Shown: positions 25,945-37,100 of the stretch, one piece after another | How positions within the stretch are numbered: position 1 is the stretch's first letter | Layout of the letters: every line of letters starts with the position of its first letter | Source of the DNA: an uncultured Bacteroidales bacterium | GTDB taxonomy: Bacteria; Bacteroidota; Bacteroidia; Bacteroidales; F082 | NCBI GenBank assembly: GCA_900317055.1 | Contig: ONFF01000009.1 | Coordinates: forward strand, 177,397 to 241,396 | DNA: 64,000 nt | Direction: 5' to 3' | The notes under the pieces: model-generated | Database searches by the model: none | What the model was told of the DNA's origin: nothing | Seen by the model: only the letters and a program-made list of their open reading frames with translations | Translations under genes and position numbers: made by a program

Positions 25945-28428
25945 ATGAGCGACTCCCGTATCACCCTCTTTGCTGAAATCTTACTACCGATTCCAGTTCC
26001 GAGCACCTTCACCTATCGTGTGCCCTTCGCCTTGAACGAAAAGGTGCGCGTGGGGCAAAGAGCAGTGGTGCAGTTCGGCAAGACCAAAATCATGTCGGGA
26101 TTGATTGTCGGGCTGACCGAACAAGTGCCCTCGGTGGAAGTCAAATTCTTGATGGATTTACTTGATGAACAGCCGATTGTGAACGAGAGACAGCTGAAGT
26201 TTTGGGACTGGGTGAAGGCTTACTACATGTGTCATCTCGGCGAGGTGATGCAAGCCGCTTTGCCTTCGGCTTTGAAGCTGAGCAGCGAGACCACCGTAGC
26301 TCTGTCGCCCGACTACATCCTCGACTCCGTAGCCTTGAACGACTTCGAGTACCTCATCGTTGAAGCCTTGCAAATCAAGCCGAAAATTGCCATCAGCGAG
26401 GTGAGCAAGATTATCGGTTTCAAGAAGGTGATGCCCCTTGTCCATTCGATGATGGAGAAAGGCATCCTCGTGATGGAGGAGGAACTGAATGAGAAATACA
26501 AGGCCAAATACGAGCGTTTTGTGCGGCTTGCGGCTGCATACCGTGACGAGGCAAAGGTGCATGAGTTAATGGACAACCTTACCAAGCGTGCCTACAAACA
26601 GCTCGAGGTATTGCTTGCCTTCATCACCCTTGGCGGTGATGCCGATAACGATATTATGGCCAAGGCTTTGCTGGAAAAAGCCAATGCCACATCCTCGATA
26701 CTGAAAAACATGGCCGAGAAAGGTATTTTTGAGGTCTATGAGCGAAAGGTGAGCCGTCTAAAGGAGTTTAAGGTGCAGACTGATGTGGACAGCATCCAGC
26801 TTACAGAAGCCCAACAGAGGGCCTACAATGGCATTAAGGCGGGTTTTGGTGAGAAGAAGCCTGTGCTGCTTCATGGCGTGACCTCAAGCGGCAAGACGGC
26901 TATTTATATCAAGTTGATCAAGGAAGCCATCGATCAAGGCAAGCAGGTCTTGTATCTCTTGCCAGAAATTGCACTTACGGCACAAATCATCAACCGTCTG
27001 AAAGAGTATTTTGGCGACAGGCTGGGTGTGTATCATTCTCGTTATGGTAACAACGAGCGGGTAGAGGTATGGGAACAGGTTCGTGATTTCGGGCAGACAC
27101 AGTCGCCTAGACATCAAATCATTATCGGTTCGCGTTCGGCCATTTTCTTGCCTTACTCTGACATTGGTCTTATCATCGTGGACGAAGAGCATGATAGCAG
27201 CTTCAAGCAAATCGACCCTGCACCACGCTATAATGCCCGTGATGCCGCCATTGTGTTGGCTGCCATGCATCAGGCGAATATCGTATTAGGCTCGGCTACG
27301 CCTTCTTACGAAAGCTATTTCAATGCCTTGAGTGGCCGCTACCAATTGGTGGAAATCACAGAGCGTTTTGGAGGCGTGCAGATGCCTGAAATCATCCTCA
27401 GCGACATGCGTGTGGAACGCCGTCGTAAAACAATGAAGGCCGATTTTGGCAGCACTTTGCTGGATGCGATGAAAGAGACCTTGGAAGAGCATAACCAGAC
27501 CATTTTGTTTCAAAACCGACGCGGATTTTCGCTGCGTTTGGAATGCGACGAATGCCATTATGTGCCGCAATGTATCAATTGTGATGTGAGTCTTATCTAT
27601 CACAAGAGCCAAAATGTGCTGCGTTGTCATTACTGCGGCTACACAGCCAGTGTTCCTACCGAATGTCCAGTGTGTCATAGTACAAACATCCGAATGCATG
27701 GTTTTGGTACTGAGAAGATCGAGGAGGATTTGAGCCTTGTCATGCCTGAGGCAAAAGTCGCGCGTCTTGACCTTGACACCACGCGCTCAAAAAACGACTA
27801 CCAAAGCATTTTGGAAGCCTTCCAAGACCATGAAACCAACATCCTCGTGGGCACCCAGATGGTCACCAAGGGCTTGGATTTCGACTCGGTGAAAGTGGTG
27901 GGCATCCTTAACGCCGACAATATGCTTTCTTTCCCTGATTTCCGCGCTCACGAGCGCAGTTTCCAGCTGATGGCTCAGGTGGCGGGTCGCGCAGGCCGCA
28001 AAGGCAAACAAGGCAAGGTCATTATCCAGACCTACGAGCCTGCGCATCCCGTTTTACAGGATGTGTTGCGCAACGACTTCCGTGGACTTTACGAGAAGCA
28101 AATGGTCATCCGCCGACAGTTTGGCTATCCGCCGTTTTATCGCCTCATTCTTATCCGATTGAAGCACAAGGACTACCAAAAACTCAATCCTGCTTCGGCG
28201 GAATTGGCTGCCATGCTTCGCCCCATCTTCAAGCAGGATTTGCTTGGGCCAGAATACCCTGTGGTTTCAAGAGTCAAGAATCTGTATATCAAGCAGATGA
28301 TGGTGAAGTTTAGGCGGGACTACAATACCCAAAAGGTGAAGGAGTTGATTGCACAGCAGATTCGTTTGTTCCAGCAGAATTCCGAGTACAAGGCCGTTCA
28401 GGTGCAGATTGATGTGGATCCGATGTAG
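25945..28428 (+). CDS. priA: Primosomal protein N' (replication restart helicase PriA)
   Basis: Recognises stalled forks and reloads the replisome; 3'-5' SF2 helicase. 827 residues from the ATG at 25945; an in-frame GTG at 25924 lies inside a repeat arm and was rejected. The 3'-DNA-binding domain (LPIPVPSTFTYRVP) is followed by Walker A (GVTSSGKT), DEEHD (Walker B/DEAH-like), GSATPSYESY, and a zinc region of paired cysteines between helicase motifs (CDECHYVPQCINC...CHYCGY...CPVCHS). RecA-like motif VAGRAGRKGKQGKV is intact. Confidence 0.96.
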   Translation: MSDSRITLFAEILLPIPVPSTFTYRVPFALNEKVRVGQRAVVQFGKTKIMSGLIVGLTEQVPSVEVKFLMDLLDEQPIVNERQLKFWDWVKAYYMCHLGEVMQAALPSALKLSSETTVALSPDYILDSVALNDFEYLIVEALQIKPKIAISEVSKIIGFKKVMPLVHSMMEKGILVMEEELNEKYKAKYERFVRLAAAYRDEAKVHELMDNLTKRAYKQLEVLLAFITLGGDADNDIMAKALLEKANATSSILKNMAEKGIFEVYERKVSRLKEFKVQTDVDSIQLTEAQQRAYNGIKAGFGEKKPVLLHGVTSSGKTAIYIKLIKEAIDQGKQVLYLLPEIALTAQIINRLKEYFGDRLGVYHSRYGNNERVEVWEQVRDFGQTQSPRHQIIIGSRSAIFLPYSDIGLIIVDEEHDSSFKQIDPAPRYNARDAAIVLAAMHQANIVLGSATPSYESYFNALSGRYQLVEITERFGGVQMPEIILSDMRVERRRKTMKADFGSTLLDAMKETLEEHNQTILFQNRRGFSLRLECDECHYVPQCINCDVSLIYHKSQNVLRCHYCGYTASVPTECPVCHSTNIRMHGFGTEKIEEDLSLVMPEAKVARLDLDTTRSKNDYQSILEAFQDHETNILVGTQMVTKGLDFDSVKVVGILNADNMLSFPDFRAHERSFQLMAQVAGRAGRKGKQGKVIIQTYEPAHPVLQDVLRNDFRGLYEKQMVIRRQFGYPPFYRLILIRLKHKDYQKLNPASAELAAMLRPIFKQDLLGPEYPVVSRVKNLYIKQMMVKFRRDYNTQKVKELIAQQIRLFQQNSEYKAVQVQIDVDPM

Positions 28429-28442
28429 GGCTGTCATTGCAG

Positions 28443-28493
28443 CAGCCATGTCATGCCAACGCTGGCATGTGCGTCTGCGGGCATCTATGGCTG
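28443..28493 (+). repeat. REP-like hairpin, copy 3
   Basis: CAGCCAT, GTC, ATGCC, loop of 22, GGCAT, CT, ATGGCTG. Same plan and same GTC/CT internal loop as the elements at 2113 and 2197, with both stems changed in a pairing-preserving way. It lies 15 bases after priA. Confidence 0.78.
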
Positions 28494-28567
28494 TGTCGTA
28501 TCGGTCAGCGAAATAGAAGATGCTCATTTTCTGCAACATTTTTAGCGCTGTATTGCCCAAAAAGACC

Positions 28568-28575
28568 TATTTTTG
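28568..28575 (+). promoter_or_regulatory. -7 box of the second receptor gene
   Basis: TATTTTTG, perfect TAnnTTTG match, 28 bases before the ATG at 28604. It lies inside the longer open frame beginning at 28520, so that start is excluded. Confidence 0.65.
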
Positions 28576-28603
28576 CAGCCCTAAAACGAGCAGAATTATT
28601 ACT

Positions 28604-31081
28604 ATGAAAAAAACTATCTTATTCTTTTTGGCGCTTCTATGTTGCGCCCAATTCTCTTTTGCCGCCATCACTGTTAAAGGTCGCGTTTTTGACAACTCAA
28701 CAGGTCATCCCATGGAATATGCCACGGTGCGTGCCTGCACTTTGCCTGATAAGACATTTGTTTCGGGCTGTGTCACTGACCCTACGGGACACTTTACCTT
28801 GGAACTTGAGAAAGGCCGCTATGAGCTTGAAATCCAATATATGGGATTCAATACCTCCTATAAAAGCATTAACCTCGATGGCACGAAAAGCACGGTCGAT
28901 GTGGGCAGAATCAATCTTTCGCCCGACAGCCGCATGCTGAATGAGGTGAATGTGGTGGCAGAGAAGAGTACCTACGAAATGACTTTGGATAAACATGTCT
29001 TCAATGTGGGAAAGGATGTGGCCAACACTGCAGGCAACGCCATCGAGGTGCTGGAGAACATCCCTGCCGTTTCGGTCGATGTGGAAGGCAATGTGAGCCT
29101 TCGTGGTGATGACGGTGTGCGTATCCTCATCGATGGCAAGGAATCGGGCCTCTCGGGTATGAGCACCCAAGATGCTTTGCGCACCTTGCAGGGCGACATG
29201 ATTGAACGCATCGAGGTCATCACCAATCCTTCAGTGCGCTACGATGCCGAAGGCTCGGCAGGCATCATCAATATCATCTTGAAAAAGGATAAACGCCAAG
29301 GCTTCAATGGCGCGGTCAACATCAGAGGTGGTTATCCTTGGATGTACGGTGCCAGTCTTTCGGGCAACTACCGCCTGAAACGTTGGAACTTCTTCGGTAG
29401 CTATGGCTTCAACAATCGTCGAAATATTGGCGGCGGTGTCAATAAGACCAAGCGCTTCAGTGATATTGTTGATGGCGACACCCTCTTCACCCAACTCACT
29501 GACCAGACCACTGAACGTAGGATGAACCGTATGGGTCATAATGTGCGCGTGGGTGCCGACTATTACATCACTGACCATGATATTGTGAGTGCCGCATTCG
29601 TCTACCGTTATGGCAAACTGGAGACGCATCCCGTGGTGCGTTATTCCGATGAGTATCCGCTTTGGGACTCCGCTTCGTATGATGTGCGCGCCGAGGATTA
29701 TTGGGAGTACGACCCGATGTATGAGGTCACCCTTGACTATGACAAGACCTTTGAACGCAAAGGCCGCAGCCTGAAGGCTAATGTGCGTTTCTTCACCAAT
29801 ACCGAGAATGCGGGCTCCGACATCAACGAGTCGCTCTATCCTAATGCGGATGCACAACAGGCTTTATGGACCATTTATCAGAAGACGGGCAATGACCAGC
29901 GCATGCGCAACCTGCAGGCCAGTATCGACTATGTGCATCCCTTCCTCACCAAGGCGCAGTGGGAGATTGGCGGCAAATATACCAACCGCAATATTTTGAG
30001 CAACGACAGCGTATGGCAGAAGAATGACGGCATTTGGGAGCCTTTGGGAAACTATTGTTATGATTACGAATACAGCGAGCAAGTGGCTGCTTTGTATACC
30101 AGCCTCGGCAACGAGTGGGGGCGCTGGTCGGGCCAGGTGGGGCTGCGTGCCGAGATGACCGACATCTTGACCAACCTGAAGGGTTATGCCCACGACGGCA
30201 ATGACTCCATCAACGGAGGCAAGCCCTACTTTGACTTCTTCCCGAGTGCTCACATCAACTATTCGGTGAACGAGTTCAACCAGTTCCAGGTGAGCTATAC
30301 GCGCCGTATTCGTCGTCCGGGCTTTTGGCAGATGAGCCCCTTCCGTTCCTATAACGATAACCGTAACATTCGTTTGGGCAACCCTGCCTTGACGCCGACC
30401 TATATGGACAGCTACGAACTCGGTTACATCCACTTCTGGGACAAGGCCAGCTTCAACTTCACGACCTATTACCGTCATGGCACGAATATGATCCGTCATT
30501 ATACCTACGAGGATGATGGCGTGTTCTACAGCATGCCCATCAACTTTGGCAAAGCCGATGATTTTGGCGTAGAGATGGTGGCCCAAGGCCAGATGACTAA
30601 ATGGTGGAACCTTAACGGTAATGTCAACTTCTTCCGCTCCCAATTCAACGGCACCATCAACGACAAGGTCTATGACGATGCCACTTGGATGCTCTTTGGC
30701 CGTGCTGTGTCGAAATTCAAGGTGAGCAACTGGTTCGACCTTCAGCTGACGGCCCACATCATGGGTCCCCACAAAGAGCCTTTGGGCATGCGTAAAGGCA
30801 ACTGGTGGATGGATCTCGCCGTGAGCAAGGAAATCTTCAACGGCAACGGTACCATCACCTTTAATGTGCGCGACCTCTTCAACTCACGCAGCTGGGGTGG
30901 CGAGTCGTGGGGCGATGGTTTCTGGCAGTATAACACCAGCACTTGGAACCGCCGTTCGTTCTCGCTTAATTTCAATTACCGCATCAATCAGCAGAACATC
31001 AAGCGTAACCGTCCCGATGGTGAAGGAGGTGGCGACGATGAAGGCGGCGGTGGCGGTGAGGAACAATCAGAGGAATTCTGA
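28604..31081 (+). CDS. TonB-dependent receptor-like outer-membrane protein (OMP_b-brl_3 type)
   Basis: Outer-membrane receptor, 825 residues. Signal peptide ending FSFAA at about residue 20; carboxypeptidase-regulatory domain about 22-110 (ITVKGRVFDNSTGHPMEYATV...YMGF); plug about 115-230 (EVLENIPAVSVDVEGNVSLRG, VRILIDGKESG, IERIEVITNPSVRYDAEG, GIINIILKK); barrel thereafter. The NPSVRYDAEGSAGIINIIL block is typical of this subfamily. The C-terminus extends past the last strand (FSLNFNYRINQQ) into an acidic, glycine-rich tail of about 25 residues ending in Phe. It stands alone, with no SusD or T9SS partner beside it. Substrate unknown. Confidence 0.92.
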   Translation: MKKTILFFLALLCCAQFSFAAITVKGRVFDNSTGHPMEYATVRACTLPDKTFVSGCVTDPTGHFTLELEKGRYELEIQYMGFNTSYKSINLDGTKSTVDVGRINLSPDSRMLNEVNVVAEKSTYEMTLDKHVFNVGKDVANTAGNAIEVLENIPAVSVDVEGNVSLRGDDGVRILIDGKESGLSGMSTQDALRTLQGDMIERIEVITNPSVRYDAEGSAGIINIILKKDKRQGFNGAVNIRGGYPWMYGASLSGNYRLKRWNFFGSYGFNNRRNIGGGVNKTKRFSDIVDGDTLFTQLTDQTTERRMNRMGHNVRVGADYYITDHDIVSAAFVYRYGKLETHPVVRYSDEYPLWDSASYDVRAEDYWEYDPMYEVTLDYDKTFERKGRSLKANVRFFTNTENAGSDINESLYPNADAQQALWTIYQKTGNDQRMRNLQASIDYVHPFLTKAQWEIGGKYTNRNILSNDSVWQKNDGIWEPLGNYCYDYEYSEQVAALYTSLGNEWGRWSGQVGLRAEMTDILTNLKGYAHDGNDSINGGKPYFDFFPSAHINYSVNEFNQFQVSYTRRIRRPGFWQMSPFRSYNDNRNIRLGNPALTPTYMDSYELGYIHFWDKASFNFTTYYRHGTNMIRHYTYEDDGVFYSMPINFGKADDFGVEMVAQGQMTKWWNLNGNVNFFRSQFNGTINDKVYDDATWMLFGRAVSKFKVSNWFDLQLTAHIMGPHKEPLGMRKGNWWMDLAVSKEIFNGNGTITFNVRDLFNSRSWGGESWGDGFWQYNTSTWNRRSFSLNFNYRINQQNIKRNRPDGEGGGDDEGGGGGEEQSEEF

Positions 31082-31090
31082 ATAAATAAA

Positions 31091-31115
31091 GGAGGCGACC
31101 CATCGGGTCGCCTCC
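31091..31115. terminator. Hairpin terminator after the second receptor
   Basis: Stem GGAGGCGACCC, loop ATC, stem GGGTCGCCTCC (11 bp perfect), 9 bases after the stop. The T tract is poor (TTGCTT), so it may be only partly efficient or mainly protect the 3' end. Confidence 0.65.
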
Positions 31116-31148
31116 TTGCTTATGACAGCTCTTGTAGGACTGTCATGT

Positions 31149-31182
31149 CATGGCAGCCGCTTTGGAACGAGCGGCTGCCATG
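31149..31182 (-). terminator. Hairpin after the giant adhesin gene
   Basis: Perfect 13-bp stem CATGGCAGCCGCT / AGCGGCTGCCATG with an 8-base loop, 12 bases after the adhesin stop on the minus strand. No clear T tract, so it is a 3'-end hairpin or a repeat rather than a proven terminator. Confidence 0.5.
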
Positions 31183-31193
31183 GTTACGGCTTA

Positions 31194-34100
31194 TCATTGC
31201 ATGACCGTGACGCGTTTCACTGTCATACCGTTTGCCGTGTTGACGCGCACCATGTACATGCCCGCATTGAACTGGACCATGTTCAAGGTGTATTCATCAG
31301 CATTGACTTCGGTGTCGAAGACCACTTGGCCGAGGACGCTCACCACAGTGATATGGTTCATGCCGGAGGCTTGGATGGTCACATTGCCCTTAGTCGGGTT
31401 CGGGAAGAGGGCGACCTCGTCGCTCTGTTCGTTCAAACCAACGCTGACGGAGATGAGGACATAGTTCTGTGCCAAGTCGTCGGCGTTCAAAGCCGGGACG
31501 GACTCACAACCGTCTTCATAGACCGTGCGGACTTGATAATAGTAGTCGTTAGAGGTCGTGGGTGTGTCGATGTACTCGTAGTAGGTCTGGCCTTCAACAT
31601 AGGGCACTTCACCGATGAGGGTGTAGTTGATGTTGTCGGTCGAACGATACACATTGTACTTCACTGGAGCGCCGTTGTCGTCGCGCAAGCTTGTGGCATT
31701 GAATGAGCTCATGCTTACAGGCTTCACAACCAGATTAGCCTCGCGGGTCGAACCATTGGTGAAGTTTGTGGTGGTACCATCGTTCATCGTCAGGAAGTCA
31801 CCCTTGCCTCCATTGCTTACATGGACAAATTGGATAAAGCTATAGGTGTAGCCGAACGATGACAGCGGGACCCACATGTCTTGGACACCCATCCACATGG
31901 TGTTCGGGTCGCCAAGATAAGTTGTCATTGGAGCAGGAGCGTCGATGGAACCGTCGGTGTAGAACATCACCCACAGGTTCTGTGTTCCATCGATGGCCAC
32001 AGGTTGGTCGAGCTGGATAGGTTTCAAGCCTTGCTCGCCATCGATGTAGTAGGTCTGCGAGGTGATCTCCGTTTGAGGAGCATTGTCGCCGCCAAGGTAG
32101 ATGTGCACTTCGCAATTGCCAGTCAGTTCGGGATCGCCAACGTCAAGGAACCAAATTTGGTCGATTACACCGCTGGTAAAGCCTTGCTCGACAATCATGC
32201 TGGCAGGATACATGCAACCCCAATAGAATGGCATGCCTTGTGCGCCAAGGGTGCCTTCGACGGAGAATTCATCATCGATGGACAGGTAAGAAAGCCATTC
32301 GTTGCCAGGAACGGGTTGCTCGCCCCACCAAATCTTGGATTGGTCGGTCGTTGTGAGGGCTTCACCGTGGATGGTGATGTCGCTTTCGCAAACCAAAGCA
32401 GGCTCGATGCACTCGGGGCAGCTCATGGCATAATAGTAGTTGTTGTCGGGCAGTTCGGCCGTGCCAGGATACACCATGCGGACGCACACCTCGCTGGCAT
32501 TGCCAGTGTATTCATAGGTGTTGGTAGGGACGGGCACAAAGGCCTCCCATTCACCATCGGCAAAGATCATGGCACCGATGCAGTCGGTCTCGCCTGGTGT
32601 CGGAGGAGGTGTACTGCCTTCTTCAATGTAGGCACGAATCATCCAAGTGTAGTTCAGTGTTGGGGCAGCCTCAAGGATATCCATCCAATCAATGCCGTCC
32701 ATAGAGACCCAACGACCGTTGGCATCGCCCGTGTTGTCGCAGCAAGCCGCAGGATAGTTGGCGCCACTTTGGTTGTAGAACACTACCCAGACATTCTTGG
32801 TCGGGTCAATCGTGACAGGCTCGGCGAAGGTGAACTCAACGAAGTCTTCAGCACCTGTAAAGGTCACATCCATCTGACCTACTTGGTTGGCGGGAGCCGT
32901 GGCGCCATCGTTGTAGATGGTCACATTGCCCGTCATGGCCATGTAGTCGTAGGCCGAGACTTTGGTCAAAGCATTGCCGTTGTAGCTACCGGCTGGGAAC
33001 ATGACGGCCCAGTAGAACTGTCCGCCACCCGTGCCGATGCCATCCACATTGACGCCGTTGTCGTAGTAGTACCATTCACCGTCGCGGTTGGCAAGGTTCT
33101 CGGCAGTGCGAATGGCTCTCGCCGGCGTGGTCACATTCTCACCCGTAGGCACAGAAACCATGCCGTTACGGTCAGTGATGGTCAAGTTGATCATGTCGCC
33201 CGTGCCTGAGCTGGAAAGCGTGTAGGTGTACATCTTACCGGCTTCATACACCATGTTGTCACCTTTGCTCTCTGCATTGCCGCTGTTGCCGGCAAACCAT
33301 ATCGTACTGACTTTGTCGGGGTTGATGATGGCATAGTCGTAAGTGCCAGCGGGGATTTCGATGGCCACGCTGTTGTTGACGACGATGTTTGCAGGGTTGA
33401 TGCCATAGTCGGCGTTCTCGGGAATCGTGTATTCGAAGCCGTCGAAGCTGCCGATTTCGTCGAAATACATGGCGGCTTCGAGTTGCGTGTACATCGTGGC
33501 GTCGGCATCAAGCAGCATTTGATAGCCAGAGCCATCGCCCCAAATGTCGGTCGGGACATTCAGCACGACCACGGCATTTTCGCCCGGTTGTGGCGGAGGT
33601 ACAGGACCCGTGCCAGTCGGGTAATCCCAGCTGATAGTAGTGCCGTTAACTGTTACGCCGTTGAGAGTGCCAGCGTAGTGCTCGCAGCTTTCATATTGCC
33701 ACACGCATTCTGTCCAGTCGCTCATTCCAGTGCTGTAAATGGCAGCCACCTTACAGATGTAGTGCTCGCCTTCAACGAGGCTCTCAGTCTCAAGTTGGCA
33801 GAACGGATTTACGGTGTTGGTGTTGAAGATAGGCTCATGGTCGATGCTCTCGCACATTACCTTGAAGCCCTCGAGATGACGGTCGTCGCTCTTGGCTCCA
33901 ACGCTCAACTCAACATCGTCAATCCAAATCTCATACATGTCATAATTGACATCATGGAAGGCGATATACACGCTCTGACCAGCGTAATCGCTGAGGTCGA
34001 TGCTGTGGAAACGCCAGTTCTCATAACGGTCGGCTTCGTGGCGCATATTGGCCTTGGTGTTTGAGCTGCCCTTGGCTTCGCCACCCCACACTTGGGTGAA

Positions 34101-37100
34101 GTCACTAGCACTTGGGTTGTCGGCTGTGGCCACGCAGACCGAGAAGCTCTCAGGATAGCTGTCGTTGGCATTGTCGGCCCAGAAACTCAGCGTGGAACCG
34201 TTGACGATGTCATACTTCACAGGAGTGATGAGATAGCTGTCAGTGTTATAGGCACCCACATAGTCCACGAAGGAATAGCACATGGCGAAGCCCGTACCAC
34301 TATGGGCAAGCGTGGAGTAGTCATAGCCACCGAGGTTGTTGCTGTTGTGGATCCACGAACCACCGTCGCTGTTGACATTCAGTACATTCCAGCCGTTCAG
34401 GCCGTTTTCAAAGTCTTCGGTGAAGGTGCTGCCGTTGCCACCTTGGCCACCGCCACCACCGCTCGGCAGACCTTGGGCATCCCACATGGCCCAACCAGTA
34501 CGGGAGACATAGAGATTGTCAATACCGTAGATGATCTCGGTCATTACATAACGAAGGTGGGTCTCGTCCCAGATGTGGACTGTGTCTTCAATCGGATAGT
34601 ATCCGTCGAAATCAATCTTCACGAGGTAATCGCCCTTGCGGAAGCTTTCCCAACTGTAGAAGCCTGTTTCGTCAAGTGTGATGGAGGCCATCGGGTTGTT
34701 GGCTTGTTCGTTTTCGTTCAGGTTGATGAAACTCACTTCGACACCTTCAGGACTATCGGCGCTGTTGAGTAACACATTGATGTCAACTAGGCCATCTCCG
34801 AGATTCATGTCTTTCTCAAGGCAGTTCGACCAGATGGTCTCGCTTTCACGAGGCAGGGCAAGTTGGTTGAGGTTGTTGGTGCCAGGGCCTGGAGTTGGGC
34901 CAGTGCCGCTACCAGCAACGATGGTCACATCGTCAATCCAAATTTCATATTGGTCGTAGTTCACATCGTGGAAGGCAATCCACACTTCCTGACCGGCATA
35001 GGCGCTTAGGTCAATGCTGTGCTCACGCCAGTTGTCATAACGGTTATTGTCATGGCGTACATTAGCCTTGGCGCTCGAGTTGCCCTTGGCACCGCCACTC
35101 CATACTTGTGTGAAGTCGCTAGCCGTCGGAGCATCAGAAGTGGTGGCCACACAGACTGAGAAGTTTTCAGGATAGGTGTCGTTGGCATTGTCAGCGTAGA
35201 AAGTGAGAGTGGAACCATTTTCGATGCTGTACTTCTGCGGTGACACAAGGTAACTGTCGGTGTTGTAGGAACCAACATAGTCGATGTATGAGTAACACAT
35301 GGCAAAGCCAGTGCCGCCATGGGCGTGAGTGGTGTAGTCATAGCCGCCAGGGTTGGCTGAACTGTGCAACCAAGTGCCTTCACCCGTATTGACATCGATG
35401 ACTGTCCAGCCTTCAAGATCAGTTTCAAATCCGTAGGTGTAGTCGTCACGAGTAGCTTTGGCGTTGTTGACATTGATAGGCTCAGACCAGTGGATAGGAC
35501 CAGCGATTTCTTCGCCACGGTTACCAGCATACACGGTGCCAACACCCCATTTGTAGACGCCAGGAGCCACATCCGGCCAATCCACATCGATGTAGACGGT
35601 GTCGGGCATCCAAACGGTAGCCAGCAGCACGGTGTTCTCTTCGGTGTAAGGACCGTCGTTGTAGCAGTTCGTACGATACACTCTGTAGTGTGACAGGGCA
35701 CGGTTGCTATTAGCCATCACCAACGGTCTGCTTGAAGCATTGGGGTTGATGCTCTCGTAAATCACTCTATTGTCGCCCTTCGCAATGGTACGGAGTCTGC
35801 TGTCGATCTTGGCACCTTGACCCAGGGCCAGAGGAGCATTTTGGGCACTCTTGGCAGAGCCGAGAACCACGCTGCGACCAGAACGGTCGGTGAAGTAGTT
35901 GCGCATGGTCCAAACGCCACCGCCATAGTTCTCCCAACCTTCACCAGCGTTCCACCAGTCGCCATTCGGGTTGCTGTCGCTGTTGCACATACCGACGGGA
36001 TAACCCAAACCACCAGCTACATTCACTTGCCAAATGACCCATAGGTCTTGGCTCCCGTTCACAGCAACAGGCGTGTCGAGATCCCAGTCGACCCATTGGC
36101 CGAGACCAACAGGCAGGTCAACAGTCTTAGTGGACACCAAGGTACCGGCACCAGGAGTGCTACCGCCTTGGTAGATGTTGCAGGTGTAGTTGCCGCCCAC
36201 AGCACCATAGAGGTCGTCGCTGAACATGGAGACCTTGGTCAGCTGGAAGCCGTTGTATTGGCCAGTGATGCTCGTCGGATAGTGGTAGCCGAAAGCAGGT
36301 TGGTCGGTCAGGTTCGAACGCAAGGCATCGTTGAACTCGCCTTCCAGATAGGTGTGCCAACCGGCACCCAAGGGTTCGGGTTGACGGTAGAAGGTGATGT
36401 AGTCAACATAGAAGCAGTCGTCGTTGTTGTTCACGCTGCCATCCTTCTCATATCTCCATTGGAAGGTGTGGTCGCCAGCGGTGATGGGGAACTTGCGCTC
36501 GCCCCAACTGCCAGCACCAGTGTACTGACCCATCTGAGTACCATCAATGAAGAAGTATCCGTAGTCCCAGCCCTGTTCGCTCGAGATCTTGCCGAAGAAG
36601 CTCATCTCGCCGTCGGCGGGGATGTTGACCGTCACTGTCATGTTGCTGATGACGCTGTTTACACCAGCGCCGCCGCTCTTCATGCAGTAGGTGCCTTCAT
36701 ACGGATCAGTAGTGGTGATGCTCCAAGGATAGGAGGCATCGAGTTGCCAATCGAACAGGCTGAAGTCGCCCGTCTCGAAGGGTTCAATGATTTCTTCACC
36801 AGGCAAGCCACAGCCCCAGTACACCTTCACATAAGGGCTTTCCGGGTCGAGGCTGTCGGGATAGTACTCGGCGATGACGGTGCAGACGGGATCGAAGTTT
36901 TCGTCCATGAGGAAGTTCACTTCGTTCTCCTGGGCGTTGTGGGCTACGGTGAAGGGCAACGGATGGACCGTTACGACATCCTGGTAGCCTTCCTTTGAAG
37001 CCATGACGTCAGTGTAGGTACCGGCATAGACTTGTTTGCTGTAGTAACCATTGGCATCGGTCGTGGCAGTATAGGTCTGGGTGTCGCCAAATTCATCTTG

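Noticed and set aside
28520-28603. Earlier start for the second receptor
   Set aside because: The TATTTTTG box is inside this stretch and the signal peptide begins at the ATG at 28604.
31881-33209. Plus-strand frame of 442 codons, and others along 31-39 kb
   Set aside because: Shadows of the giant adhesin gene on the minus strand, which has clear domains and sorting signals.
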